A model generated the notes under the pieces. It worked only from the letters and a program-made list of their open reading frames with translations. It did not search any database and was not told the DNA's origin. From NCBI RefSeq assembly GCF_021134715.1, contig NC_060018.1, forward strand, positions 7,953,501-8,017,500: a stretch of 64,000 nt of DNA. Direction: 5' to 3'. Below, one piece after another: positions 38,705 to 50,523 of this stretch (positions are counted from its first letter, which is position 1; every line of letters starts with the position of its first letter). The stretch comes from Daphnia pulex. Its lineage: Eukaryota > Arthropoda > Branchiopoda > Diplostraca > Daphniidae. The position numbers and the translations under genes were made by a program.

Positions 38705-39454
38705 GATAAATCAATCAATCAAATCTGGACTAGCATTCATTGGGAATGTTATCGGACGGCTATCATACTTATTGACGACACTGGCAAACTCTAATTGACT
38801 AATGACTCTTGATTTGTGATTCCACGAATTTTCGGAGCTTTGATTTTTTCCGTTTTTCTTATTAAAAGTTTTTGTGTACATTTGACACTCAATTTATGTT
38901 AATATTCTGTTTTTATTGGGTTGATTAATACACTGAGGTTAAGAAGAGATTATATCGAGCTTCCGCAAAAATATTTTTTTCTCTTTTATGCAATGGATGA
39001 CCGTCGCAGTTTCAATATGATAAAAAAACGAAGTAGAAATAGTTTTTATAATTAGATTAAAGTCGTGATACCTAAATAGCTGTAAAACTCATATAGTCAT
39101 GGAGTAATATATAGTTTAACGGAATTCAAGCAAGAATTTAAAGATACATCTTAGGTTACTTTGTTTGACATATTTTTGGCACAAATGTCTATATTTTGAT
39201 TCTTTACGGTTTCTCTGTGTATGGAAATTTTCAGGAATCGATTCAAATTCAGAGATAACCTATTTTGTTAAACAAATATACTAAAATCTTGCTATTTCAA
39301 TTTTCCGGTGCGTGACCAGAGAGTTGTTAGGGAACGAGAGGGTAGCGCAGAGAAAATCTAAACAAATTCTTTATGTCTTTTGCGACCTTAAGTCACATAA
39401 AGCTTCATACCTGCATTATAAAAAAATACAAATTCTTTTGGAATCTTTGTGATG

Positions 39455-39670
39455 ATGATCATCGAAGAGAAAAAAAAAGTTGCTGATAACCAATCGGTCA
39501 TCACTGAAAAGACGGAAATGAATGAATTCGTCAAGTGTGAATCTGCATAAGAAAAAGAAAAGAATTAAACAGAGACGAATATTTTTTAATGGTATCGGAC
39601 GGCTATCATGCTTATTAAAAACACTGGCCAACTCTAATTGACTAATGACCCTTAATTTCTGATTCCAAGA
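39455..39670 (+). pseudogene. Relic of an opsin last exon and 3' UTR
   Basis: About 95 bp (39455-39549) match the end of the opsin last exon: the Glu/Lys run, VADNQSVITEKTEM and a stop. It is followed by 3'-UTR sequence shared with the other copies (TATCGGACGGCTATCATGC). No upstream exons are present. The TGCATAAGAAAA stop context resembles copy 4 (AGCATAAGAAAA) rather than copies 1-3. It is a leftover from unequal crossing-over. Confidence 0.8.
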
Positions 39671-42600
39671 GCTTGGTTTTTGGGTTATGCTTCAAGTGCA
39701 ATTTGTTGTGTTAGTTGTTCACTACATTTTGTTTCTCTTTATTAATTGGTTAAAAAATACACTTGAGTACAGAAGATAAAGATGTGAATTATACTAATTT
39801 CTACTGAAGTGCAATGAAAGACGGTTTTAAGGTGTTATTACAAAATTGGGAAACTATAACCAGCACAATACTGTCGATATATATACACTGATATATTCCA
39901 GTTAGGCATTATATTTCTAACATTAAATTTATGATAAGATATCACGCCGATTCGTTAAGTTCAAATTACACAAAATTTCGATTTTAGGTGACGTAATGTT
40001 TCAACTAATCCATCAGCAATAAAACACGAGGAGTGAGATTGAAATCTTTTAGAGGAATGAATTACCCAATTTTTCGCCAATTAATTTTTTCTTCCTAGTT
40101 ATTTATGGAAAAAAGTGATTCGGACAAGTGAGGAGACACTATTTTTTCTAAATTTTTTCACCGATATTAATTGTAAATATGCGGTAAAAAAAACTATGCA
40201 ATCGGAAGGGGATATTTTTGGTTTTTGTGATATCTTACGAATTTCCATTCCGATTTTCTCGGGGAAGAAAAAAGAAAAAAAAATAGGCTTTATTTCGTTG
40301 GAATCGCCTTGCGATTCTGAGTAGGATAGACCTATTCTGACTTTTCCGGATTACGATCCAAAAATAACTCCTCAAAAAGTGGGTATTTCGGACCGAGTGA
40401 GTGTGTGAAATTGTGTTAAATATTATCACGTAACTTTAGTCATGTGGATCTTTTGTATCCGACAGGTCGTAAAATGCTTTATGTGTTATGTGTGAGGAAA
40501 AAAATCCTCGATGATGATGAGCGAGTCACAAAAAACTCACACATTTCACACACTATTTTTCTATTCCTAGATATAGGAGATATAAGGAATAGTAAAATAT
40601 TGTGTTAAGTATAAAAAAAATATTCATATAATCAGGCGTTTTACCCGGAACCATCTCCTGACTTTAACGCATAAAAACAACGAATTTTACCCTTACCCAT
40701 TTCTCGTCGTGCATTTTACCCCCAACCTCTTTCTCCATAAGTGTTGAAAGAAGAAGCCTGCTAGCACGAGACATCCCTACGATATCTTATTCTCGTCCCA
40801 TAGTACAAACCAAGTCTCATCCTTTAGGGAAATATCCATAAGCCTAGGCTACACTAGGGGTATTTAAGGCATACGAAAAAATTTTCTTGAAAAAACCTTT
40901 AAAAGTTCGAAACATTTGCTCGACTTCGTGTTCACACTACCGAACATTTTACGTAACACCTATTTAAATAAATATTTAGGAGAGAAAAAAGCTCACAAAA
41001 GTATAACATAAATTTTCAAATTTCGTCTTTTTTTAGGCTCAACTAATACACTTTTTTAGTGAACAGCCAATAGAAATTAGGGTAGATTTTAATGGGAGGT
41101 ATTAACAAAGTATTGGTTAACAAACTTCCTTAACCGTTCCACGACCAGAAGTGTGAAAGTAGTCCTTAAAAAATTTAAATTAAAAAAATTCTGTTAAGTA
41201 TTTTCGAAATTCTAAGAAAAATTGTTACAGCTTTTTTAAGAAATATTTAAGTGCGCTTAGAAAACGCTCTAGTTTAGCCTATAATTAACCTTTTTATGTC
41301 TTAAATTGAACGTTCAATTTGTCTGGCCTGTATCGACGGAAAAGTTGGATGCATTTAGGATAGAAAATATTATACGTTCTATTGATATCCATCTACCTTC
41401 CCTTCGCATTTAATCCATAAATGATGTTTGTAAATGTCGTATTAAGTACGAGTGTTATGATAATAGATGATCTTAAAAATATTACCTTTAAATCTACGAA
41501 ATGATTTCTTTGTAATAAAAAAAATGCAGGTGTTATTGGAAATTTAATGTCGAAATAAATGCTTAGTTCTATTACATATGGAAGCTTCTATCTTTAAATT
41601 TTTTTACTTTTTTTGATACTATAGCACCTACCTAAAGTTGGGGAACCCGCGAAAGCACCTATTGGAAAAGGCGTTTTTTTCGTTCCCAAAAATACAGTTT
41701 TCGTCGGAATGCGATGATTTTTTGGACATAGCCATCAGCATTATTATAAAGCTAATGTTATGGGGGATTTTTCTATTTTCGGGAAGGGTAGGTTTTTTAC
41801 AAGCCCTAAGTTTGGGAACGCCCCGTAGAGTTATTTGTTAATTAGGGTACTTTAAAGGATTACAACTATAGAACGGGTTAAGCTAGAAGGACGCGGAAAA
41901 CTTTGAATGAAAATTTACATAAGCTCTATAACACCATTAATTGTCATATTTTTTGCATGAGATTTAATGTAGTCAATTATAAATTGAAAACGGATTTTAT
42001 TTCTTTCCTCCTTTCTAGTCCCTTTCTCCCCCCCCCCCCATTCAAACCCGCGTGCCTTTTTCTTAACTAAAACGAAAAAAGGCGCGCTAATGAAGGGGCG
42101 ACAACTCGGCGTGGGTGGAAAGGGGGGTGGATAATGAGATGTTTCTCTGATAAAATTTTCGTAAGTAAATAACAACCAAAATCAAAACGATTCCATTCAG
42201 GAAAAGATCTATAAATGATTAAAATATATATTTATTTCATTCAAGCAGGGATGGACACGATCACGCGTTTTTGTTGTCACGCTAAAATGCTGCTTTTTCC
42301 CTAATTTACCCTTTCACTACGATAACCCATCAAATTTCTGTGTATTATGTATTCCTAATGCATCGCGATCAATGCTCTCAAGGCTCTCGTTAAAATTGGA
42401 GCTTAATATTTAAAGGAAAAAGAACTTTGTGCTAATGTTTAACGTATTGAAATGAGAATCTTACATGATAAATACTCATTGTTTATAAAAATTACCATTA
42501 CAATACTACCAGTCATCGGAAAACCATTCTCAACCTAAACATTTGTCATATGTCAAGTCAAACAATGATCTTATCACGTATGATAAAAATTCATCGGGGA

Positions 42601-42830
42601 AATTATTCGAATCGATCCGATCATGGTAGTTTTGGGATATTGTTCGTTTGATCAAATCTTCACTCAGTGATCGCTAATCGATCTGGCGATTGGAGCGGAT
42701 ATTGAACGCGCTCTTTCAAACTCTGCATTCATTCATAAAAATTTGAACGAGAAATCGACATAATTAATTTAACCAAAGAACCTTTAAATTCGCTTCCCGT
42801 AACATTGTTGCTGTTAATAGCTATTTTAGG
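39671..42830. other. Spacer between opsin blocks B and C
   Basis: About 3.2 kb of AT-rich sequence. It holds one copy of a dispersed repeat (40205-40380) and a C-run plus purine-rich stretch near 42000-42130. No gene is recognised. Confidence 0.5.
40205..40380 (+). repeat. Dispersed repeat, copy 1
   Basis: Shares a long diverged match with the minus strand near 58950-59130: TTGGAATCG.CTTGCGATTCTG, then CCGGATTACGATCC, in the same order and spacing. The class is unknown. It contains short palindromes and no coding frame. Confidence 0.6.
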
Positions 42831-42938
42831 GATTAAAGAAGAAACCTAGACACCTTAAAAATTCTCTAATTCAATTAAGACCATTAGAAGCGTCACTGAG
42901 GAATTGTCTGATTTCCGGGAACTCCTTGAGTATATAAG
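42831..42938 (+). promoter_or_regulatory. Opsin copy 8 promoter (type I)
   Basis: CCTAGACACCTTA block, TAATTCAATTA at 42867-42877, TTTCCGGGAACTCC, TATATAAG at 42931-42938. Confidence 0.8.
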
Positions 42939-43176
42939 TCGCCTCCCGAGCCATATTCCATTCGTAGCGTCAGTCGTCAAAGCTCTTGCTTTCGAGGTCG
43001 CTTCTTCTGCCTATCTGCTTTCAAGCTTTACAAAGTCTTTTTCTCCCAGTTCTCTTCTTGAATTCGATTGTTGTATCCTTTTGGAATCAATATCTTTTTA
43101 CAGGTATGTTCAAAATGTATTAGGGCCATTTACATTTTTTTATTCTAAACTAACTTATCTGTACATAGATTGAAAA

Positions 43177-44618
43177 ATGGCAAATTTGACTGGTGATGCT
43201 GTTGTTGCGATGGCCCAGAAGCAGGCTTTTGATCCATGGGCTTTGCCCGATACCTTCACTCTCTATGCCTACGCCCCAGAGGACATTCGCAGCTTTCTTC
43301 ATCCTCACTGGCACTCATACAAGGCTCTGCACCCGGCATGGTATTATTTTTTGGGATTAATGTACTTGATTATTGGCACTTGCGCTGTTGCGGGTAACGC
43401 CGTCGTCTTGAAGATCTTCAGCCGTTTCCCGGCTCTTCGAACTCCCGCCAACTTGTTGGTTATGAATTTGGCTGTGTCTGACTTCCTCCTAATGCTTGCA
43501 CTTTTCCCCGAATGCGTTTACAACTTTTTCCTTGGTGGCCCATGGCGCTTTGGAGAAATGGGTTGCCAGATCCACGCTTTCTTGGGTAAATCCAGTGAAA
43601 ATTATACATTAAAAAAATTTGGCTAATTTGTTGAACATACTTTACGTGAATTAGGTGCTTGTTTCGGATACAACCAAATCTTCACTCTGACAATGATCTC
43701 ATACGATCGCTACAATGTGATTGTAAAGGGATTCAGTGGAACTCCTCTTACTTTCAGTATGATTGTGTTCTGTTTTTATCGTTAAACAAAATGAGTAAAA
43801 TCGTTTTCTTATTCAGACCGCGCTGTATCCATCATCACCGTTAGCTGGATCTGGGCTTTGGGCTGGTCTATCTGCCCATTGGTCGGCTGGGGTGCTTACG
43901 CCATGGATGGAATCATGGGAACGTAAGTCATTCAGTTTATTCGGTTTTTATTTTTTTTAGTATTTTCCTCTATAAAATTTCACTTTTCCAATCAACAGAT
44001 GTTCTTATGACTACGTCTCCCAAAACATGAACAACAAATCCCACATTTTGGCTGCCACTTTCGCAAACTTCATCCTGCCAATCATTGTTATTGCCGGTTG
44101 CTACTACTTCATCGTTCATGCCGTGTTCAAACACGAGGAAGAGCTCCGCGCTCAGGCTAAGAAGATGAATGTTGCTTCTCTCCGTAGCAATACCGACCAA
44201 CAGCAAGTGTCCGCCGAGATCCGTATTGCCAAGGTCTCCATCATGAACGTTTCGATGTGGTTGACTGCTTGGACCCCATTCGCCGTTATTTGCATCGTTG
44301 GTACCTGGGGTGATGTTTCCAAGATTACTCCATTGGTTTCAGCCATTCCAGTCATTCTGGCCAAGACATCCTGTGCCTACAACCCACTCATCTATGCCAT
44401 CTCCCATCCTAAATACCGAGAGGTAACTTGTTTCATTCAAAGTATTTGTAATATTTGTAACTTATTTACCAAATGGACATTTCTGTTATTTATAGTGCCT
44501 GAAGCAGATGTTCCCTTGGATGTGTATCGTTGAGGAGAAAAAAACAGTGGTTGATAACCAATCAGTCATCACTGAAAAGACGGAAATGACTGAAACTGTC
44601 AAGTCCGAATCTGCCTAA
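43177..44618 (+). CDS. Long-wavelength-type visual opsin, copy 8 (most divergent protein)
   Basis: Exons 43177-43585, 43655-43756, 43817-43922, 43999-44422 and 44496-44618, 387 residues. Differences from copy 1 include L for V51, I for V65, V for M306, F for Y353, T for S364, V for A366, V for A371 and S for C384. Introns 1, 3 and 4 differ clearly from the other copies, whereas exon 2, intron 2 and exon 3 are the same as in copy 1. It is followed tail to tail by copy 9. Confidence 0.95.
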
Positions 44619-44984
44619 GATAAATAAATCGATCAAATCTGGACTAGCATTCATTGGGAATGTTATCGGACGGCTATCATACTTATTGACGACACTGGCA
44701 AACTCTAATTGACTAATGACCCTTGATTTGTGATTCCACGAGTTTTAAAAGCTTGGGTTTGGGTTATGCTTATTATGTTATTTTATTTGTGTCAAATGTA
44801 CACTCCTCTTTTGTTTTGTTTTTTTTCTCGTTTGAAATTTGTTTCAAAATACATTTGGGTATGGAAGAAAACCGAAATTATTTCTTATTTTCTCAAATTT
44901 TGTTCTGATGTTTTAACAGCAAAAATAGATAGTTGCAAGTTTATTGTTGGTAAACATGATGTCAATCCAGTTTCTTAACTAGTG

Positions 44985-45560
44985 TTATGGTGATAACGTC
45001 AAAGTAATGTCTTAATAAAAATAAGAAAGTCTCATACGTTTCAAGGTCAGATTTAACATTTGAGTTGTGTTTTGATCACGAAACGCAACAGCCTTTTTAG
45101 CACAGGTACGTCTATAGAACATTTCCAATTTGTCAGCTGCGTTTGAGATAAACATCAAAGCCGGTCGTAATTTTCTTTGTTTGGACGTATAAAAGTCCTC
45201 TCTAATGAATGTCCAAACTGTTACTCCAATCGGCGTCCGAAAATTAAAGTCAAATGGATGTTGAAACCAAAAGAAAATAAACTAAGTAACAAAAATCGAC
45301 CTGAAATAAGTACTAAAGATCGGCCAATACGCAATCCATCCACCCGCTCGATCCACTAGAATAATAGAATGGAAAAATAACGTAATACGTATTTTACGCA
45401 CCTTTTCTACTAACAATTATTTTATTATTATATTTTGGATTTTCTTAAAACTAAATCTGCTACCTAACTAAAGTTACTTTTCGTTTGCTACAAGCTTCTC
45501 AGGCATTATTGCTCAATTTTTCCAACTTGGCAAATTGATTATCAATTTCTTCCTTGAAAA
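44985..45560. other. Unique centre of the opsin inverted duplication
   Basis: Sequence between the two convergent arms, not shared with other opsin spacers. A 60-codon frame at 45177-45359 has no recognisable features. Confidence 0.5.
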
Positions 45561-45869
45561 TTCATTAATTTAAAAATGCATTTTTTTTACAAAATTCATA
45601 GGAAAGATTCTGCCTGGGATTTCTTATGTACTCAAATGTATTTTGAAAGAATTTCAAACGAGAAAAAAACAAAACAAAAGAGGAGTGTACATTTGACACA
45701 AATAAAATAACATAATAAGCATAACCCAAACCCAAGCTTTCAAAACTCGTGGAATCACAAATCAAGGGTCATTAGTCAATTAGAGTTTGCCAGTGTCGTC
45801 AATAAGTATGATAGCCGTCCGATAACATTCCCAATGAATGCTAGTCCAGATTTGATCGATTTATTTATC

Positions 45870-47312
45870 TTAGGCAGATTCGGACTTGACAGTTTCAGTC
45901 ATTTCCGTCTTTTCAGTGATGACTGATTGGTTATCAACCACTGTTTTTTTCTCCTCAACGATACACATCCAAGGGAACATCTGCTTCAGGCACTATAAAT
46001 AACAGAAATGTCCATTTGGTAAATAAGTTACAAATATTACAAATACTTTGAATGAAACAAGTTACCTCTCGGTATTTAGGATGGGAGATGGCATAGATGA
46101 GTGGGTTGTAGGCACAGGATGTCTTGGCCAGAATGACTGGAATGGCTGAAACCAATGGAGTAATCTTGGAAACATCACCCCAGGTACCAACGATGCAAAT
46201 AACGGCGAATGGGGTCCAAGCAGTCAACCACATCGAAACGTTCATGATGGAGACCTTGGCAATACGGATCTCGGCGGACACTTGCTGTTGGTCGGTATTG
46301 CTACGGAGAGAAGCAACATTCATCTTCTTAGCCTGAGCGCGGAGCTCTTCCTCGTGTTTGAACACGGCATGAACGATGAAGTAGTAGCAACCGGCAATAA
46401 CAATGATTGGCAGGATGAAGTTTGCGAAAGTGGCAGCCAAAATGTGGGATTTGTTGTTCATGTTTTGGGAGACGTAGTCATAAGAACATCTGTTGATTGG
46501 AAAAGTGAAATTTTATAGAGGAAAATACTAAAAAAAAATAAAAACCGAATAAACTGAATGACTTACGTTCCCATGATTCCATCCATGGCGTAAGCACCCC
46601 AGCCGACCAATGGGCAGATAGACCAGCCCAAAGCCCAGATCCAGCTAACGGTGATGATGGATACAGCGCGGTCTGAATAAGAAAACGATTTTACTCATTT
46701 TGTTTAACGATAAAAACAGAACACAATCATACTGAAAGTAAGAGGAGTTCCACTGAATCCCTTTACAATCACATTGTAGCGATCGTATGAGATCATTGTC
46801 AGAGTGAAGATTTGGTTGTATCCGAAACAAGCACCTAATTCACGTAAAGTATGTTCAACAAATTAGCCAAATTTTTTTAATGTATAATTTTCACTGGATT
46901 TACCCAAGAAAGCGTGGATCTGGCAACCCATTTCTCCAAAGCGCCATGGGCCACCAAGGAAAAAGTTGTAAACGCATTCGGGGAAAAGTGCAAGCATTAG
47001 GAGGAAGTCAGACACAGCCAAATTCATAACCAACAAGTTGGCGGGAGTTCGAAGAGCCGGGAAACGGCTGAAGATCTTCAAGACGACGGCGTTACCCGCA
47101 ACAGCGCAAGTGCCAATAATCAAGTACATTAATCCCAAAAAATAATACCATGCCGGGTGCAGAGCCTTGTATGAGTGCCAGTGAGGATGAAGAAAGCTGC
47201 GAATGTCCTCTGGGGCGTAGGCATAGAGAGTGAAGGTATCGGGCAAAGCCCATGGATCAAAAGCCTGCTTCTGGGCCATCGCAACAACAGCATCACCAGT
47301 CAAATTTGCCAT
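45870..47312 (-). CDS. Long-wavelength-type visual opsin, copy 9 (inverted)
   Basis: Minus-strand exons 46904-47312, 46733-46834, 46567-46672, 46066-46489 and 45870-45992, 387 residues, protein identical to copy 8. The 5'-UTR exon has its donor at 47385/47386. The body and 5' UTR match copy 8, but the promoter is of type II like copies 2-4, 6 and 7, so this gene looks chimeric. It is the only opsin on the minus strand. Confidence 0.95.
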
Positions 47313-47550
47313 TTTTCAATCTATGTACAGATAAGTTAGTTTAGAATAAAAAAATGTAAATGGCCCTAATACATTTTGAACATACCTGTAAAAAGATATT
47401 GATTCCAAAAGGATACAACAATCGAATTCAAGAAGAGAACTGGGAGAAAAAGACTTTGTAAAGCTTGAAAGCAGATAGGCAGAAGAAGCGACCTCGAAAG
47501 CAAGAGCTTAGACGACTGACGCTACGAATGGCATACGGTTCAAGAGGTAA

Positions 47551-47660
47551 CTTATATACTCAAGGAGTTCCCGGAAACGACGGTACCTTAGTGACGCCTG
47601 TAATGGACATAATTAAATTAGAGGATTTGTAAGGTGTCTAGGTTTCTTACTTCTTTAATC
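47551..47660 (-). promoter_or_regulatory. Opsin copy 9 promoter (type II-like)
   Basis: Read on the minus strand: CCTAGACACCTTA, TAATTTAATTA (47610-47620), CGTCGTTTCCGGGAACTCC and TATATAAG (47551-47558). Downstream bases CTTGAACCGTATGCC match the inner-gene promoters and not copy 8. Confidence 0.8.
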
Positions 47661-48691
47661 TGTAAAATAGTTAATAACACTAACAAATATGAAATATTAC
47701 GACTATCAAAATATAAATCAAACAAGATAACAACTGCATTCATCTTCTTTCGGAAAAGTTTTTCTCTTTAATGTATATATTTATTTATTGCAATTAATTT
47801 TCATTTGTGTAAAGGGATAGTTATCCCTGAGGTATATTTACAGTAGCTACCCGAAGTCTTTGGAAGCCCGAGAGGACCTTATGCAAAAACGCTGTTTTTG
47901 CAGTCCTCTAATTAGTACAGTTTTTAACCAAATTCTTTCAAATTTGGTATGTACATAGGTAAAGGTAGTTAAAACACCTCTGATTTTTTTCAGATTTTTA
48001 TTTTCATTTCCTGAAGTACTTTTGACCGGATGTAAAAGTCTTTGGAAAGCCGAGAGGACCTTATGCAAATGAGGCCACTTTGGCCTTTTTTTCCAGTTGA
48101 ACGGCTAGGGCTAGGGAAACGCGACTTTTTTCAAAAAATCGACCTGCGTTAGCTTTATTTCAGGTCTGATTTTCAATTTTTTTGATTGATATTTCTCAGT
48201 TTCATTGGAAGTTAAAAAACGAAAAAGTAAAATTCCCCTTTTTTCCGCTCCCATACCTTTGTTTTCTCTCGCGCCAACGAAAAATTATCTATTATGATAA
48301 TAGAGAGGGAGGAAAAAATACAACGAATAAATCTAATCATTATTTTTCTAACTACACAAATAAAATCAAAATTTTCCCATCCTCTTTACCTCATCTCTGT
48401 TGCTATTCCCGAGCAATCATGGATTAATTGCAAAGCCTCGGAGTATCTTGGTTTCCAATAATCCAAATTAAAACCACGAAAAACACTTTCGTCAAATTTG
48501 TGCGTGTTTTGTTGAAATATTTGTGTGCCTGATGTGTAACAAAAACTCAATGTAACATCTTCCATGTTCGAAAAGTGTTTTATTTATAGGCTAGAATGAA
48601 AAATACAGTTCCATTCAGTGTTTGGTCATGAAGTAAAACCAGCTGCTTGGCTGCGTCCTGGTAAGGAGTTTTTCCCCTCTACCCTAACCGC

Positions 48692-48961
48692 GTGCCTACT
48701 GAAACAAAGGTTGCACCTACTTCTCCTCCCCGCCCCAAAAAACAGTTACCACAATATAATAAGGGGCTTTATGGGACTACGACTTTCCCGATCTTTTTCA
48801 ACATGAAGGGGTTACACTACTTAGCAAGAAAAAAATATGTTAAAGTTTCCAAAGCTCGCTTTGGTCTAGTCTCACCTGCGTGTATGGGTCGTGTTACGGT
48901 TCGGTATTTGTCCCAACCTGACGGCGAAACTGCCAAGCGTGTTTTGAATCTGCAAATGTAG
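48692..48961 (+). other. Unrecognised 89-codon frame in a GC-richer island
   Basis: MPTETKVAPTSPPRPKKQ followed by a basic region and ending KRVLNLQM. Base composition is richer in GC than the surroundings, as for a decayed coding or viral/transposon fragment. No family recognised and no splice context seen. Confidence 0.25.
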
Positions 48962-49329
48962 AGACCCGTAGTGGGCCTACACAGGGTCTTCATTATCATT
49001 GTCTATCTGCGGGTCGGCGCGTTTTCGTATACCCCAAGGCAATTAACGCTAGAGCTAATAGAGCTAACAAATTTCGGTTTTTCTCGCTTTTTTACTTTTT
49101 GAAAGTGCGCGCGATTTTTCTATTTTTATCAAATTATTTTGAATAGAAACCGGTTCCGTTTACAGAGTAAGGGTAAGAATTTAAAAAATGATGGGGCACG
49201 AAGATAAGCGTGTATTTGGGCGTTGTAACCCAAACTGCTTTTTAGGATGGTAAAATAACTGCCAAGTTTTATTACTAATATTCCAACATAACCCGCGTGT
49301 TACCCGTAAAGCCGTAAACAGGTGAGAGG

Positions 49330-49412
49330 ACTAGTTTGGTCTAATGGATAGCACGATGAACTAACATATATAAGATTTATAGATTATAGAATCCACGATC
49401 TATTCCCACGAG
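49330..49412 (+). pseudogene. tRNA-like sequence with degenerate A and B boxes
   Basis: TGGTCTAATGG at 49337-49347 fits a tRNA D-arm (A box). GATCTATTCC at 49397-49406 resembles a worn B box, about 50 nt later. A foldable acceptor stem is not evident, so this is more likely a tRNA-derived SINE head or pseudogene than a working tRNA. Confidence 0.3.
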
Positions 49413-50523
49413 AACATATTGAAACATTGTACGGAAAATCGTAGGAACGTTGTCCGGAATTTTAAAACCGTCGGTTTCCCCCTTAACTAAAATTCTACGG
49501 TTAGTAGTCTAACCCCCTTAAAAACAGTTCAACATGTTTTTTTTAAGTTATTCAAGTAAGCTGTCCGTATAATGGACAGTAAATTTAGTTGCAATACGAA
49601 AGGACCATGTTCCCCGTCACGTTTCAAACGAATTTCCAAAAAAAAGGTGTTAGGTTTAAAAGGTTTGGGTGTTAAAAACACCTTAAACATATTGCTGATT
49701 TACCTGCGTCTCAAGAGCAGAGGTAAATCACGTTTTCGTTTATTAATAAATCCATGATTGCATAGATAATAACATCAAATTTTTTAAAATGTGAGATAAA
49801 AAGTTCACTAAAACTTAATTGGGTCATGCCAAAAAAAGAAGAAATATGAGAATGTTTCGCGGAAAGTTTCAATAATAACTTCTACACCTGACACTACATT
49901 CCTATTTTACCTAGACAAAAGGTGTTTTTCAATTGTCTTTTTCATGTTAAATTTTAGAAATGAATAAATGTCTTTCTGTAAGGAATAAAACTATCAAGTT
50001 ATGAAGTTATAACTCGTCGAAGATTATAATAATAAATTGCAGGTTATCGTGCTTCGGAAAATGTATTAACGAAACAGTTCCTTTGGCGAATGGCTCAATT
50101 TATGGTGTGTATATACAATATACATACAGTATCTTCAATGAATTATACACAAAATATAATACAATTTGTATTAAACATGGAACGATGAAACAAAATTTAA
50201 ATCTGTAGAATATTTCAAAGGATGAACGCATTTTCTCATTGCCCACAGACAATCAATAACAAATTATTATTTACTTCGACGGAAAAGGTTTTGCATGATG
50301 ATCTTTTCGATCCGTAAATTAGGTGAATGTTCGCATTGCTTCACAGCACCATCACCATTCAACCTGTTTTTCTGTTGTAATGTCATAGGTTCGACGGGTG
50401 CAAGGAAATGATCGAATCCATCAAGGCCACTGTACCACTTGTACCAGTGTAAAACACATCACTGTTTTGAGTGTTGCATGAAGTTTCAAGAAGGAACCAT
50501 GATTTAGCTGCAAGTTAAATTGT

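Larger units (their letters stand above)
42840..47660. repeat. Large inverted duplication holding opsin copies 8 and 9
   Basis: Arms of about 2 kb (about 42840-44870 and 45620-47660) hold convergent opsin genes. The centre of about 750 bp is unique. Coding parts are identical in protein. Introns differ by little (for example one extra T/A in intron 3 of copy 9). Confidence 0.85.
47661..50523. other. Spacer between the opsin cluster and the phosphodiesterase gene
   Basis: About 2.9 kb. It holds a direct repeat (AGTCTTTGGAA...GAGAGGACCTTATGCAAA, at about 47855 and 48032), a GC-richer frame at 48692-48961 and a tRNA-like stretch near 49330-49412. No complete gene is recognised. Confidence 0.5.

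Noticed and set aside
41915-42175. 86-codon minus-strand frame near the C-run
   Set aside because: Its composition is set by the C/G-rich tract. No family features or splice context.
42840-47660. The inverted opsin pair as an assembly artefact
   Set aside because: The centre is unique, the promoters differ and small indels separate the arms, so a simple artefact is unlikely, though long reads should confirm.
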